A stretch of 64,000 bases of DNA from positions 33,779-97,778 of the forward strand of contig JAOZVV010000005.1 in the NCBI GenBank assembly GCA_025869365.1, written 5' to 3'. Of this stretch, positions 42,267-50,886 are shown one piece after another (position 1 is the stretch's first letter; each line of letters begins with the position of its first letter). The position numbers were made by a program, and so were the translations under genes. The notes below the pieces were generated by a model that was given only the letters and a program-made list of their open reading frames with translations, was not told where the DNA came from and searched no databases. Origin of the DNA: Pseudonocardia sp. (GTDB lineage: Bacteria; Actinomycetota; Actinomycetes; Mycobacteriales; Pseudonocardiaceae).

Positions 42267-43249
42267 GACGTCGATCCTCCCAGCCCGCCGTGCGGGACGT
42301 ACGTCGCGGGGATCACGCCCAGCTTGCCCTTCTGGTAGTCCTCGAACGCCTGCATCACCTCGGCCTTGGTGTTCATCACGAACGGGCCGCCCCACGCGAC
42401 GGGCTCGCGGATCGGCTGCCCGCCGAGCACCACGACGTCCAGCGCGGGGGTGCGCGAGTCCTGACCCACGTTGCCCGCCACCGTGATCAGATCCCCGGGC
42501 CCGAACAGGGCGAGCTGCCCCTCGCGGATCGGCCGGACGTCCGTGCCGACGGTCCCCGCGCCGGAGAGCACGTAGACCAGGGCGTTGAAGTCCCGCCGCC
42601 ACGGCAGCCGCAGCTGCGCGCCGGGGGAGAGCGTCGCGTGCATCATCGCCATCGGCGTGTAGGTCGAGCCCGGCCCGGTGTGCCCGGCCAGCTCGCCGGC
42701 GATGACGCGGATCAGCGCGCCGCCGTCCGGCGTCGTGAGCAGTGCGGACTCACCCGCCCGCAGGTCCTGGTACTTCGGCTCGAGCCACTTGTCCGCCTTG
42801 GGCAGGTTCACCCAGAGCTGCAGGCCGTGGAACAGCCCGCCACTGGCGACCAGCGACTCCGGCGGCCGCTCGATGTGCAGGAGCCCGCCGCCCGCCGTCA
42901 TCCACTGGGTGTCCCCGTTGGTGATGCTGCCGCCGCCACCGTGGCTGTCCTGGTGCTCGAACTCGCCGTCGATGATGTAGGTGACGGTCTCGAAGCCGCG
43001 GTGCGGATGCCAGGACGTGCCCTTGGGCTCGCCCGGCGCGTACTCGACCTCGCCCATCTGGTCCATGTGCAGGAACGGGTCCAGGTCCCGCAGGTCCACG
43101 CCCTGGAAGGCGCGGCGCACGGGGAAGCCCTCGCCCTCGAACCCGCGGGGCGCGGTGGTGATCGAGCGGACGCCGCGGTCGAGCTCGGTCGGGCCGGGCT
43201 CGGGTACCCGCGGCAGGGTCGTCACGTCGGAGACGGTCACGGCTGGCAT
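42263..43249 (-). CDS. Pirin-family bicupin
   Basis: A 328-residue pirin. The N-terminal cupin carries the iron ligands in SWHPHRGFETVTYIIDGEFE (His-x-His and Glu, about residues 80-100) and GGGLLHIERPPE. The C-terminal cupin runs from about residue 180 to 290. Bacterial pirins are iron-binding, some with quercetinase or redox-sensing activity. The ATG at 43249 lies just downstream of an AT-rich promoter region with a palindrome, TTGCGTGTGCAA. Confidence 0.87.
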   Translation of the reverse strand: MPAVTVSDVTTLPRVPEPGPTELDRGVRSITTAPRGFEGEGFPVRRAFQGVDLRDLDPFLHMDQMGEVEYAPGEPKGTSWHPHRGFETVTYIIDGEFEHQDSHGGGGSITNGDTQWMTAGGGLLHIERPPESLVASGGLFHGLQLWVNLPKADKWLEPKYQDLRAGESALLTTPDGGALIRVIAGELAGHTGPGSTYTPMAMMHATLSPGAQLRLPWRRDFNALVYVLSGAGTVGTDVRPIREGQLALFGPGDLITVAGNVGQDSRTPALDVVVLGGQPIREPVAWGGPFVMNTKAEVMQAFEDYQKGKLGVIPATYVPHGGLGGSTS

Positions 43250-43269
43250 CGCTACCCCCTGATAGATAA

Positions 43270-43281
43270 TTGCGTGTGCAA
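43270..43281. promoter_or_regulatory. MarR-like palindrome upstream of pirin
   Basis: TTGCGTGTGCAA (arms TTGC and GCAA) lies 21 bp before the pirin start in one of the few AT-richer stretches of the window. Such palindromes are typical for MarR-type redox regulators of pirin genes; no MarR gene is present nearby. Confidence 0.4.
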
Positions 43282-43319
43282 CTGTCTCCGGAACCCCACG
43301 GCGGCCGGGATTGTTCCGC

Positions 43320-44051
43320 CTACTCCGGCGTCGACGCGCTCAGCTTCGTGCGCAGGTAGGTCCGGATCGCCTCGCGGGGACGCTCGGTGATCTCCGGTCC
43401 GTGGGTGAAGGCGGCCACGTCGTACTCCAGCTCGCCGAGCCGGTGCGCGGTCCGCTGCGTCATCCGGTGGTCCGAGCACAGGGGCCTGGGCGAGAGCCGC
43501 ACGCCCAGGACGTTGAACAGCGCGTCCCCCGTGATCAGCACCTTGGTGTCCTCGTGGAGCAGGGAGATGTGGCCGGGGGAGTGCCCGGGTGTCGCGACGA
43601 CCCGCAGCCCGCCGCCGACGGGGAGGACCTGTCCGTCCGTGAGGTGCTCGGCGACGCCGAACGGGGGCCAGGAGCCGCCCGGCGCCAGCCGGGAGAACAG
43701 CCGCCCGGCGAGGTGCGAGGCGTCCGCCGGCGGGGACGTCCCGGCTTCGGCGTACTCGACGTCGTCGCCGTGCACGGCGATCGGTGCCCCGGTCCGGCGG
43801 CCCATCTCGGCGGCGCCGCCGGCGTGGTCCGGGTGGGCGTGGGTCAGGACGATCCGCACGACGTCCGACGGCTGCTTGCCCATCGCGGCGAGCCCGGCCA
43901 CGAGCTTCGGCGGGGCGGCCTTCAGCCCGGTGTCGACCAGGGTGACCGAGCCGTCGTCGTCGACGAGGGCGTAGGAGTTGACCTGCCAGGATCCGACCGT
44001 CGGGATGCGGAAGACGCCGGGGACGAGCTCGGTCGCGGGGGGATTCGCCAC
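43320..44051 (-). CDS. MBL-fold metal hydrolase
   Basis: A 243-residue metallo-beta-lactamase-fold hydrolase. Zinc motif THAHPDHAGG (about residue 80), then GHSPGHISLL (second histidine), ITGDALFNVLG (bridging Asp) and a C-terminal His in THGPEI. This is typical of glyoxalase-II-like or lactonase-like enzymes; the substrate is unknown. The GTG at 44051 is chosen because a TACTGT -10-like hexamer lies 6 nt upstream, suggesting a leaderless transcript; an ATG at 44069 is possible. Divergent from the SMP-30 gene. Confidence 0.8.
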   Translation of the reverse strand: MANPPATELVPGVFRIPTVGSWQVNSYALVDDDGSVTLVDTGLKAAPPKLVAGLAAMGKQPSDVVRIVLTHAHPDHAGGAAEMGRRTGAPIAVHGDDVEYAEAGTSPPADASHLAGRLFSRLAPGGSWPPFGVAEHLTDGQVLPVGGGLRVVATPGHSPGHISLLHEDTKVLITGDALFNVLGVRLSPRPLCSDHRMTQRTAHRLGELEYDVAAFTHGPEITERPREAIRTYLRTKLSASTPE

Positions 44052-44208
44052 GCCGGGACAGTAGGGCATCCGGGGTGGTCGATCGCCGACGCTTCGCCCG
44101 TCCGGCCGCGAGCGGTGGGTCCGGACGCCAGCAGTGGTCACGGAACCGCCCGCGCGCCAGACTCGGCAGCGTGTCCCCGCCACCGTGGCCGGGCCGGAGG
44201 AGGTGCTC

Positions 44209-45096
44209 GTGAGCGAGCTGTCCGTCGTGCTGGAGAAGCAGTCGTTCCTGGAGGGGCCGCGGTGGTTCGGCGGCCGCGTGTTCGTCAGCGACTTCTACAC
44301 GCACCGGGTCCTCAGCATGCAGCCCGACGGCTCGGACCTGCGGGTGGAGGCGTCGGTCCCGGCGCAGCCGTCCGGGACCGGGCTGCTGCCGGACGGGCGG
44401 CTGCTGATCGCGTCGATGCGGGACCAGCGGATCCTGCGCCGGGAGAACGACGGCACCCTGTCCGTGCACGCCGAGCTCGACGGCTTCACCACGAGCGTCC
44501 TCAACGACATGGCCGTGGACCCGCAGGGTCGGGCCTGGGTCGGCTGCTTCGGCTTCGACCTGATGGGCGGCGCCGCGATGGTGCCCGCCCTGCTGATGCG
44601 GGTGGACCCGGACGGCAAGGCGGAGGTCGTCGCGGACGACATGTACTTCCCGAACGGCACCGTCGCGGACGGCGAGACGGTGATCGTCGCGGAGAGCTTC
44701 GGGAACCGGATGACGGCCTTCGACGTGACGGCGGACGGCAGCCTGACCAACCGCCGGGAGTGGGCGCGGTTCGGCCCCGCGCCGCAGACCCGGGACGTCG
44801 GCGCGGCCCTGGAGACGCTGGCCGTCGTGCCGGACGGGATCGCCGAGCCGGACGACGAGGGTGCGATCTGGGTGGCGGACGCCGGCAACAAGCGCGCGAT
44901 CCGGGTGCTCGAGGGCGGCGAGATCACCGACGAGATCTCCACCGGGGACGACGAGTGCTTCGCCGTGGCGCTCGGCGGCGAGGACGGCCGGACCCTGTTC
45001 CTGGCGTGCGCACCCGGCTTCGCCGAGCACGAGCGCCGCCATACCCGCGACGCGCGGCTGCTCTCCGCGCGGGTGGGCGTGCGGCTGGCGCTCTAG
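44209..45096 (+). CDS. SMP-30/gluconolactonase-like beta-propeller hydrolase
   Basis: A 295-residue protein with the SMP-30 pattern: FLEGPRWFGGRVFVSDFY with the metal Glu (about residue 16), RILRRENDGTLSVHAEL, LNDMAVDPQGRAWVGCFG with the Asn and Asp ligands, YFPNGTVADGE, and WVADAGNKRAI. Family members hydrolyse sugar lactones or related esters using Ca or Zn. The GTG at 44209 has GGAGGAGG 5 nt upstream. The stop is immediately followed by the GTG of the PPOX gene. Confidence 0.84.
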   Translation: MSELSVVLEKQSFLEGPRWFGGRVFVSDFYTHRVLSMQPDGSDLRVEASVPAQPSGTGLLPDGRLLIASMRDQRILRRENDGTLSVHAELDGFTTSVLNDMAVDPQGRAWVGCFGFDLMGGAAMVPALLMRVDPDGKAEVVADDMYFPNGTVADGETVIVAESFGNRMTAFDVTADGSLTNRREWARFGPAPQTRDVGAALETLAVVPDGIAEPDDEGAIWVADAGNKRAIRVLEGGEITDEISTGDDECFAVALGGEDGRTLFLACAPGFAEHERRHTRDARLLSARVGVRLAL

Positions 45097-45558
45097 GTGC
45101 CCGCTCTCGACGCGGACGCCTGCCGCCGCCTGGTCGCGGCGGCACCCGTCGGCCGGCTCGCGACCCTGCGCCGCGACGGCACCCCGCGACTCGTCCCGAT
45201 CACCTACGTCCTGGTGGACGGCGTGGTCTGCTCGGTGGTGGACGAGGTGAAGCCGAAGACGAGCACCCGGCTCGCCCGGCTCGGCGACGTGGCCCGGGAC
45301 CCGCGGGCGGCGTTGCTCGTCGACCGGTACGCAGCGGACTGGGCACAGCTGTGGTGGGTCCGGATCGACGGGCGGGCCGCCGTCCACGAGGCCGGTGGGC
45401 TGCGCGACCGGGCCCTGGACGCGTTGTGTGCCAAGTACCCGCCCTACGCGGCGGCCCGCCCGGACGGGGTCGTCCTCGTCCTCGAGCCCACCGCGTGGAA
45501 GGGCTGGACCGCCGCCACCGGAGCGCCGCTCGCCGGAGGTCCGGTCACAGGGACGTGA
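45097..45558 (+). CDS. PPOX-class F420-dependent oxidoreductase (TIGR03668-like)
   Basis: A 153-residue split-barrel flavin/deazaflavin protein: AAPVGRLATLRRDGTPRLVP, VVDEVKPKTSTRLARLGDV and WWVRIDGRAAVHEAGG. This matches the TIGR03668 F420-binding group. Such enzymes reduce small substrates with F420H2; the actual one is unknown. Its GTG directly abuts the previous stop, indicating co-translation with the SMP-30 protein. The last 14 bp overlap the convergent hydrolase gene. Confidence 0.78.
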   Translation: MPALDADACRRLVAAAPVGRLATLRRDGTPRLVPITYVLVDGVVCSVVDEVKPKTSTRLARLGDVARDPRAALLVDRYAADWAQLWWVRIDGRAAVHEAGGLRDRALDALCAKYPPYAAARPDGVVLVLEPTAWKGWTAATGAPLAGGPVTGT

Positions 45559-46303
45559 GGAAGGCGGCGGTGGTCCCCTCCACGAGGACGGGCCGTTCGA
45601 GGTGCGGGGCGTGGCCCCCGTGCAGCATCAGCAGGTCCGTCGGGCCGGTCGCGGCCGCCCGGACCGCCTCGACGTGCACCGCGCTCCCGTAGGGGTCGTC
45701 GTCGCCCTGGATGCCCAGCACCGGGCAGGAGATCCCGGGGAGCTCCGGGCGCAGGTCCCAGTCCGCGAAGGCCGGGTCCAGCCAGACGTCGTTCCAGTTC
45801 CGGAAGGTCACCTCGGCGTCGCGGTGGTGCCGGGCCATGCGGCGGGCGAGGTCGCCGTCGTCGAAGGCCCGTTTGGCGGCGGCGATCCCCTGCAGCCCGC
45901 GCTCCTCGACCAGCACGTGCGGGGCCAGCAGGACCAGCCCGCGCACCGGTAGCGCCGCCGCGGCGAGGAGCGCGATCGACGCGCCGTCGCTGTGCCCGAC
46001 CAGGACGGGCTCGCCCAGGCCCAGGGCCTCGATCAGCGCGGGGACGACGACGGCGGCCTCCTCGTGCATGAACGCCGGGGTCCGCTTGTGGGCGGGCAGG
46101 TCCGAGAAGCCGTGGCCCAGCCGGGAGTAGGCGACGGCTCGCCGCCCGGTCGCCGCGGCGAGGCGCCGGTGGAACCCGCGCCAGAGCCCCACCGAGCCGA
46201 GGCCCTCGTGGAGGAAGAGCAGCGGTGCCAGGTCCGGGTCCCCCGGGACGTCCTCGTACTCGTGGCCCGCCCCCGAGAGGAGCAGGTGCGGCAGTGCGGT
46301 CAC
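45545..46303 (-). CDS. Alpha/beta-fold hydrolase
   Basis: A 252-residue hydrolase. LLFLHEGLGSVGLWRGFHRRL forms the oxyanion region, the nucleophile elbow is VGHSDGAS (about residue 98), the acid is probably in IQGDDDPYGS and the histidine in HGGHAPHLERP. These agree with a complete catalytic triad of the meta-cleavage-product hydrolase/haloperoxidase type. Substrate unknown. It lies 10 bp downstream of the MmcQ/YjbR gene on the same strand. Confidence 0.84.
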   Translation of the reverse strand: MTALPHLLLSGAGHEYEDVPGDPDLAPLLFLHEGLGSVGLWRGFHRRLAAATGRRAVAYSRLGHGFSDLPAHKRTPAFMHEEAAVVVPALIEALGLGEPVLVGHSDGASIALLAAAALPVRGLVLLAPHVLVEERGLQGIAAAKRAFDDGDLARRMARHHRDAEVTFRNWNDVWLDPAFADWDLRPELPGISCPVLGIQGDDDPYGSAVHVEAVRAAATGPTDLLMLHGGHAPHLERPVLVEGTTAAFLTSL

Positions 46304-46313
46304 CGGGGCGATG

Positions 46314-46709
46314 CTAGCGATCCAGCTCCGCGAGGAGCTTCTTCGGCGCGATCTCCCGGTAGGCGTCCACCACGATCTCGCCGATCTCCGTCCAGTCGAC
46401 CTCGACGTCGAGGCGGACCCCGAGCCAGCCCCGGCCGCCGACGTAGGGCGGCCGGAAGAACCGGTCCGGCTCGGCCTCGACCAGCTCCTCCTGCGCCCCC
46501 GGAGGGGCGGCGCACCAGAAGGCGAGCCGGTCGTCGTGGTGGTGGTCGGCGAACATCACGAACGTGCGCCGGACGAGCCAGACGGGTTCACCGTGGCTGA
46601 GCTTCTCGGTGACCTCCGGGAGCGCGAGGCACAATGCCCGGAGCCGGTCGAGCGGGGTGGTCACGGCGCGGGGACCCGGCGCGGCGTCGGGGTTCTCGTC
46701 GACCGGCAC
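46314..46709 (-). CDS. MmcQ/YjbR-type DNA-binding-fold protein
   Basis: A 131-residue protein with the CyaY-like MmcQ/YjbR fold: LCLALPEVTEKLSHGEPVWL, FVMFADHHHDDRLAFWC, RFFRPPYVGGRGWLGVRLDV and VVDAYREIAPKKLLAEL. A GTG (VTTPLDRL) about 16 codons inside is an alternative start nearer the family's usual N-terminus. The family's role is unclear. Probably co-transcribed with the hydrolase. Confidence 0.78.
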   Translation of the reverse strand: MPVDENPDAAPGPRAVTTPLDRLRALCLALPEVTEKLSHGEPVWLVRRTFVMFADHHHDDRLAFWCAAPPGAQEELVEAEPDRFFRPPYVGGRGWLGVRLDVEVDWTEIGEIVVDAYREIAPKKLLAELDR

Positions 46710-46838
46710 GCGACCAGGATGGCCCGCCCGGCCGGTGTCGCGCCAGCGCGGGGGTGGGTGCTGTTCACACGGCTCGGGACGCCCTTACGATGTGCGCCGA
46801 CGGGCCCGGAACGCCGCCGTCGTCGGGGGGAGGCTGCC

Positions 46839-49250
46839 GTGGGATCGGTCGACGGGCTGTCCGCCCAGCTCATCGACCATGTCCCGGTCGGGCTGTTCGC
46901 GCTCGACCCGGACGGCACCATCCTGCTCTGGAACCGCGAGGCGGAGCGCCTGTCCGGCTGGACCGTCGCCGAGGTCCTGGGCCGCAACGGTTTCGCCGAC
47001 GAGAAGCGGCCGGTGGACATCGCGGGCGCGCGGCACATGCTGGACGAGCTACGGGCGGGTCGGCGGTTCAGCGCACCGCTGCCCGCGGCCGTGCCCAGCG
47101 GCCGCACGCTGTACGTGCACGCCGCCCCGGGCGCGCCGGACGGAGCACCGATCGTCGGCGTCCTGCAGGACGCCGGGGACGCCCTCGTGGGCCCCGACGC
47201 GTTCTCCCTGCTCGACGCCCTCTGGCAGAACGCCCCGGTCGGGCTCGCGTACTTCGACTCCGAGCTGCGCTACCGCAGGGTCAACGGCGCCGTCCTGACG
47301 ATCGACGGCGGCACCGCGGACCAGCGGATCGGGCGGCGGCTGGACGAGCTGCACGGGGAGACCGGCCGGCGGATCGCGGACCTGCTCCGGGGGGTGCTGC
47401 AGAGCGGGGTACCGCAGCTGGACGTGCCGCTGAGCGGGCGGCTGTGGGACGGGTCCGGCCCGCAGCAGTCGTGGCTGTTCAACATCTACCCGGTGCGCGG
47501 GCGCAGCGGCGCGGTGGCCGGCGTCGGACTCGTCGTCTCGGACGTCACGCACTCCGAACGGGACCGGGCGGAGCTGGCGGGCCTCGCCCTCGGCCGGGAG
47601 CGGGCGCTGCGCCGCTACCAGAGCCTGGTGGACGCCACCACCGCCGCGGTCTGGATCCGGCTGGCGGACGGCAGCGCCGGTGAGGACGCCCCGGAGCTGC
47701 GCGCGATCACCGGCCAGGAGCCCGAGCAGTACCTCGGCTGGGGCTTCCTCGACGCGATCCACCCGGAGGACCGGGCCGAGGTCCGGCGGGCATGGCTGCG
47801 GGCCGTCGAGCACGCGCTGGCCGAGCCCGGGCGCCACGACGTCTTCGAGCACGTCTACCGCCTCCGGACGACCGCCGGGGTCTACCGCTGGTTCCGCAAG
47901 CGCGCCGTTCCGGTGCTGCTCGAGGGTGGCCTGTCGGAGTGGGTCGGGACCGAGAGCGACATCGACGACGAGATCCGGGCCCGGCACCGGATGGAGATCC
48001 TGGCCGGGGCCACGCTCGCGGTGAACCAGGCCCTGGACCCGGAGACCGAGCTGGTGGCCCTCGCGGACGCCGTCGTCCCGGAGTTCGCGGACATGTGCCG
48101 GGTCTACCTGCTCGACGACGACCACCTCCACGCCAACCGGGTCACCGGCCGCCGGTCCGTCACCCGCGTCGGGCCGGGGCTGCCGCACGTCCCGGGGGAC
48201 GAGCCGCGGTTCGTCTTCCCCGCCGAGCACCCGGTCGCCCGGGCCTGCGTGACGATGGAACCGGTGCTGGACCTCGGCGCGCCGCACGCGGAGTCCTGGC
48301 CGGGTACCGCCGCGATGCTGGACTGGTGCATCGCGGTGGGGATGAACTCGCGGCTGGTGGCCCCGGTGTTCTCCGGGGGCCACGTGGTCGCCGCGCTGGT
48401 GTTCGTGAGCTGCGGGGGTCGCCCGGCCTACACCGAGGACGACCGGACGCTGGTGAAGGAGCTGGCGGCCCGGGCGTCGGCGGCGGTGGAGCACGGGCAG
48501 CGCTTCCAGCAGACCCGCGGGGTCTCCCTCGCCCTGCAGGACTCGATGCTCACCGCGCCGCCCACCGAGGCGGAGATCGGGATCGGCGGGATCGAGGTGG
48601 ACGCGCGGTACCTGCCCGCGGCCGCCGAGCTGGAGGTCGGCGGGGACTGGTACGACGCGTTCCGGCTGCCGTTCGGGGACCTCGCCCTGGGCGTCGGGGA
48701 CGTCGCCGGGCACGACCTGGCCGCGGCCGCCACCATGGGCCAGCTCCGCAGCATGCTCCGTGCCCTCGCCTACGACAGCGACGGCGACCCGTCGGACGTC
48801 CTGCGCCGGCTGGACCGGGTGGCCACCCGGCTCGCCGTCACGCGGTTCACCACCCTCGTGCACGGGCGGGTGCTGGCCCGGGACGGGTCCGGCGGGGTGA
48901 GCCGGGTGTTCCGCTGGTCCAACGCCGGGCACCCGCAGCCCGTGCTCGTCACCCGGGACGGGACCGCGCGGTTCGTCGAGGGGGTCGTCGACGTCGTGCT
49001 GGGGGTGGATCCGGACCGGCTGCGGCACGACCAGGAGGTCGAGCTGCCGCCCGGGTCCACGCTGCTCCTCTACACCGACGGCCTGCTCGAACGCCGGGAC
49101 GACCCGGACGACCGGGCGGGCCAGGACCTGCTGGACCTGGCCGGCCAGGCCGCGGGGATGCCGCTCGCGGCGTTCTGCGACCACGTGGTGCAGGGCAGCA
49201 AGGCGGACACCGGCGACGACGTCGTCGTGCTCGCCCTGCGCACCGCCTGA
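46839..49250 (+). CDS. PAS-PAS-PAS-GAF protein phosphatase (PP2C/SpoIIE type)
   Basis: An 803-residue cytoplasmic signalling phosphatase. Three PAS-like domains (about residues 10-115, 120-240 and 250-385; the third has YRLRTTAGVYRWFRKRAVP typical of a PAC segment), a GAF domain (about 390-550) and a SpoIIE/RsbU phosphatase (about 575-803). The phosphatase shows EVGGDWYDAFRLPFGDLALGVGDVAGHD with its metal aspartates and LYTDGLLERRDD near the end. Such proteins dephosphorylate anti-sigma antagonists in the general stress cascade. The GTG at 46839 has GGGGGGAGG 5 nt upstream. An IS element sits 4 bp after its stop. Confidence 0.85.
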   Translation: MGSVDGLSAQLIDHVPVGLFALDPDGTILLWNREAERLSGWTVAEVLGRNGFADEKRPVDIAGARHMLDELRAGRRFSAPLPAAVPSGRTLYVHAAPGAPDGAPIVGVLQDAGDALVGPDAFSLLDALWQNAPVGLAYFDSELRYRRVNGAVLTIDGGTADQRIGRRLDELHGETGRRIADLLRGVLQSGVPQLDVPLSGRLWDGSGPQQSWLFNIYPVRGRSGAVAGVGLVVSDVTHSERDRAELAGLALGRERALRRYQSLVDATTAAVWIRLADGSAGEDAPELRAITGQEPEQYLGWGFLDAIHPEDRAEVRRAWLRAVEHALAEPGRHDVFEHVYRLRTTAGVYRWFRKRAVPVLLEGGLSEWVGTESDIDDEIRARHRMEILAGATLAVNQALDPETELVALADAVVPEFADMCRVYLLDDDHLHANRVTGRRSVTRVGPGLPHVPGDEPRFVFPAEHPVARACVTMEPVLDLGAPHAESWPGTAAMLDWCIAVGMNSRLVAPVFSGGHVVAALVFVSCGGRPAYTEDDRTLVKELAARASAAVEHGQRFQQTRGVSLALQDSMLTAPPTEAEIGIGGIEVDARYLPAAAELEVGGDWYDAFRLPFGDLALGVGDVAGHDLAAAATMGQLRSMLRALAYDSDGDPSDVLRRLDRVATRLAVTRFTTLVHGRVLARDGSGGVSRVFRWSNAGHPQPVLVTRDGTARFVEGVVDVVLGVDPDRLRHDQEVELPPGSTLLLYTDGLLERRDDPDDRAGQDLLDLAGQAAGMPLAAFCDHVVQGSKADTGDDVVVLALRTA

Positions 49251-49254
49251 CTCA

Positions 49255-50237
49255 GAGAGTGTTGACGAACCGCGTGGTTCAGTTGGCGAAGTCGTCTGCT
49301 AGCCGGCGAGCGGCTTCGGTCTCGATCGGTCCGGTGGGCTCGATGTCCTCGCCGGCCAGCCGTGCGGCCATCAAGCGGATCATGGCGACCTGGATCATCG
49401 CTTCCGCGTGAGCGATCTTGCGTTCGTAGTCGCGCGCCAACCGTCTGCACCTCGTCAACCAGCCGAAGGTCCGCTCCACCACCCACCGGTGAGGCAGTAC
49501 CTGGAAGCCTTTCACGTCGGCGTTGCGTGGCACCGCGACCACCTCGATGCCCTCCTGGCGTGCGGCCCACCCGACCAGTCCAGCGTCCACGGAGTTGACG
49601 TAGCCACCATCGACCCACACCAGCCCCAGTAGCGGGAACCGTGCCCGTGCCCCGGTCAGCACCCGCCGGGCACCGGCGCGGTCCTGCACCGATGCCGAGT
49701 GCACGATCCCGACCAGCATCAACCCGAGGACATCAACCAGCAGATGCCGCTTGCGGCCCCGGACCCGCTTGCCCGCGTCGTAGCCGATCTCCTCCCCGCC
49801 CTCGCTGGACTTGACCGACTGCGAGTCCAGCACCGCCGCCGAGGGCTGCGGATCGCGCCCATCGGCGGTGCGGACCCGATCGCGCAACACTTCGTGAATA
49901 CGCGCCCAGGAGCCGTCGGCGGTGCGGTCTGCGAACCATCGGTAGGCGGTGTTCCAGGCGGCGAGGTCGTGCGGCACCATCCGCCAAGCACACCCACTGA
50001 CCAGCACATACAGCACGGTATCGATCAGCAGCCGGCGCGAGATTACCGGTGGACGCCCGCCCAGAACCGCGGCCGTGCGGGGCAGCAACGGCTCGATCTG
50101 CGCCCACTGGGCATCGGTCAGGGAGGAGCCATAGGCTGGCTTGCAGACACACACGCACACCCAACCTGATGATCAACCATCAAGATCGACTACCACGCGT
50201 GACACGCCGTCATCCCGCTGGGTTTGTCAACACTCTC
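49255..50237 (-). mobile_element. IS5-family insertion sequence, complete, with TCA target duplication
   Basis: 983 bp bounded by 12-bp inverted repeats GAGAGTGTTGAC (left 49255-49266; right complement GTCAACACTCTC 50226-50237) and flanked by a 3-bp direct repeat TCA (49252-49254 and 50238-50240), the TNA-type duplication of the ISL2-like IS5 group. It carries one transposase gene with all catalytic motifs and so looks intact. The right duplication coincides with the stop codon of the TipAS-like gene. Confidence 0.88.
49279..50160 (-). CDS. IS5-family DDE transposase
   Basis: A 293-residue transposase with the N-terminal DUF4096-like region LTDAQWAQIEPLLPR and DDE motifs: first Asp in VLDSQSVKSSEGG, second in VWVDGGYVNSVD, and Glu in RWVVERTFGWLTRCRRLARD. 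The start is a GTG giving a Cys/Val-rich leader; a downstream start may be used. Single-frame transposase, no programmed frameshift seen. The copy appears functional. Confidence 0.88.
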   Translation of the reverse strand: MCVCVCKPAYGSSLTDAQWAQIEPLLPRTAAVLGGRPPVISRRLLIDTVLYVLVSGCAWRMVPHDLAAWNTAYRWFADRTADGSWARIHEVLRDRVRTADGRDPQPSAAVLDSQSVKSSEGGEEIGYDAGKRVRGRKRHLLVDVLGLMLVGIVHSASVQDRAGARRVLTGARARFPLLGLVWVDGGYVNSVDAGLVGWAARQEGIEVVAVPRNADVKGFQVLPHRWVVERTFGWLTRCRRLARDYERKIAHAEAMIQVAMIRLMAARLAGEDIEPTGPIETEAARRLADDFAN

Positions 50238-50636
50238 TCAGGCGTCGGCGGACCAGGCCGCGATGGCGTCCCGCAGGTACACCGCGAGGCCCGGCTCGTA
50301 CGCGTCGATCGTCGCGGTGAACCGCTCGTCGTCGACGTACATCCGGCCCAGGCCGGCGTAGGCCGCGGCGTCCGGCGTCCAGAACCGGCTGACCCAGGCG
50401 TGATGGGCCGCGACCGCCGCCCGGGCCTCTGCCGAGTCCACCGGGCGGCCGGCCCGCTTCACCGCGGCGAGCCGCTCGTGGACCTCGGCCTGCTCCCGCC
50501 GCACCGCGGCCCGATCCTGCGCTCCCCAGCCCGCGGCGCGCCGCTGGGCCCCGACGGCGGTGTCCCCCCAGCGGTCTGCCGCCTCCTCGGCGTACGGGTC
50601 GTTCGCGAACCCGTCGAACATCTCCTCCGTGGCCAT
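50238..50636 (-). CDS. TipAS-like ligand-binding domain protein from an internal start
   Basis: A 132-residue TipAS domain: MATEEMFDGFANDPYAEEA, WVSRFWTPDAAAYAGLGRMY, then an acidic helix DAYEPGLAVYLRDAIAAWSA. In Streptomyces tipA the same region is made from an internal start and traps thiopeptide-type ligands. Here the ATG at 50636 has GAGAGGGAAGGGGG upstream, so a free TipAS-like protein can be made although the DNA-binding half is destroyed. Its TGA coincides with one copy of the IS target duplication. Confidence 0.65.
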   Translation of the reverse strand: MATEEMFDGFANDPYAEEAADRWGDTAVGAQRRAAGWGAQDRAAVRREQAEVHERLAAVKRAGRPVDSAEARAAVAAHHAWVSRFWTPDAAAYAGLGRMYVDDERFTATIDAYEPGLAVYLRDAIAAWSADA

Positions 50637-50794
50637 GACCGTGCCCCCTTCCCTCTCCTCGATGGTCTTCGTGACGGTGTCCGCCAGGCGGCGGAGCCGG
50701 TCGGCGGGTGCAGCAGCCCGACGTGGTCGTAGTGCCGCAGGGTCCGCGAGCTCACGCCCGCGAGCCTGGCCACCTCGGCCGTCGACCAGCGCAT
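50238..50794 (-). pseudogene. TipA-type MerR regulator with internal deletion and frameshift
   Basis: The ATG at 50794 opens a MerR helix-turn-helix, MRWSTAEVARLAGVSSRTLR then HYDHVGLLHPP. Right after this the frame continues into nonsense, while the regulator's later coiled-coil text RLRRLADTVTKTIEEREGG appears in another frame. Compared with TipAL-type proteins, roughly 60-70 residues (the wing and dimerisation start) are missing and the reading frame is broken. The C-terminal TipAS domain remains intact, see 50238-50636. Confidence 0.75.
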
Positions 50795-50886
50795 CGCCTG
50801 TCTCCTTCCCGTCGGGAGGAACGGTAGGAGTTGACGCTGCGTCAAGCGCAAGCCGACCCGGCGGGGCCGGCCGGTAGGGTCCGGGG

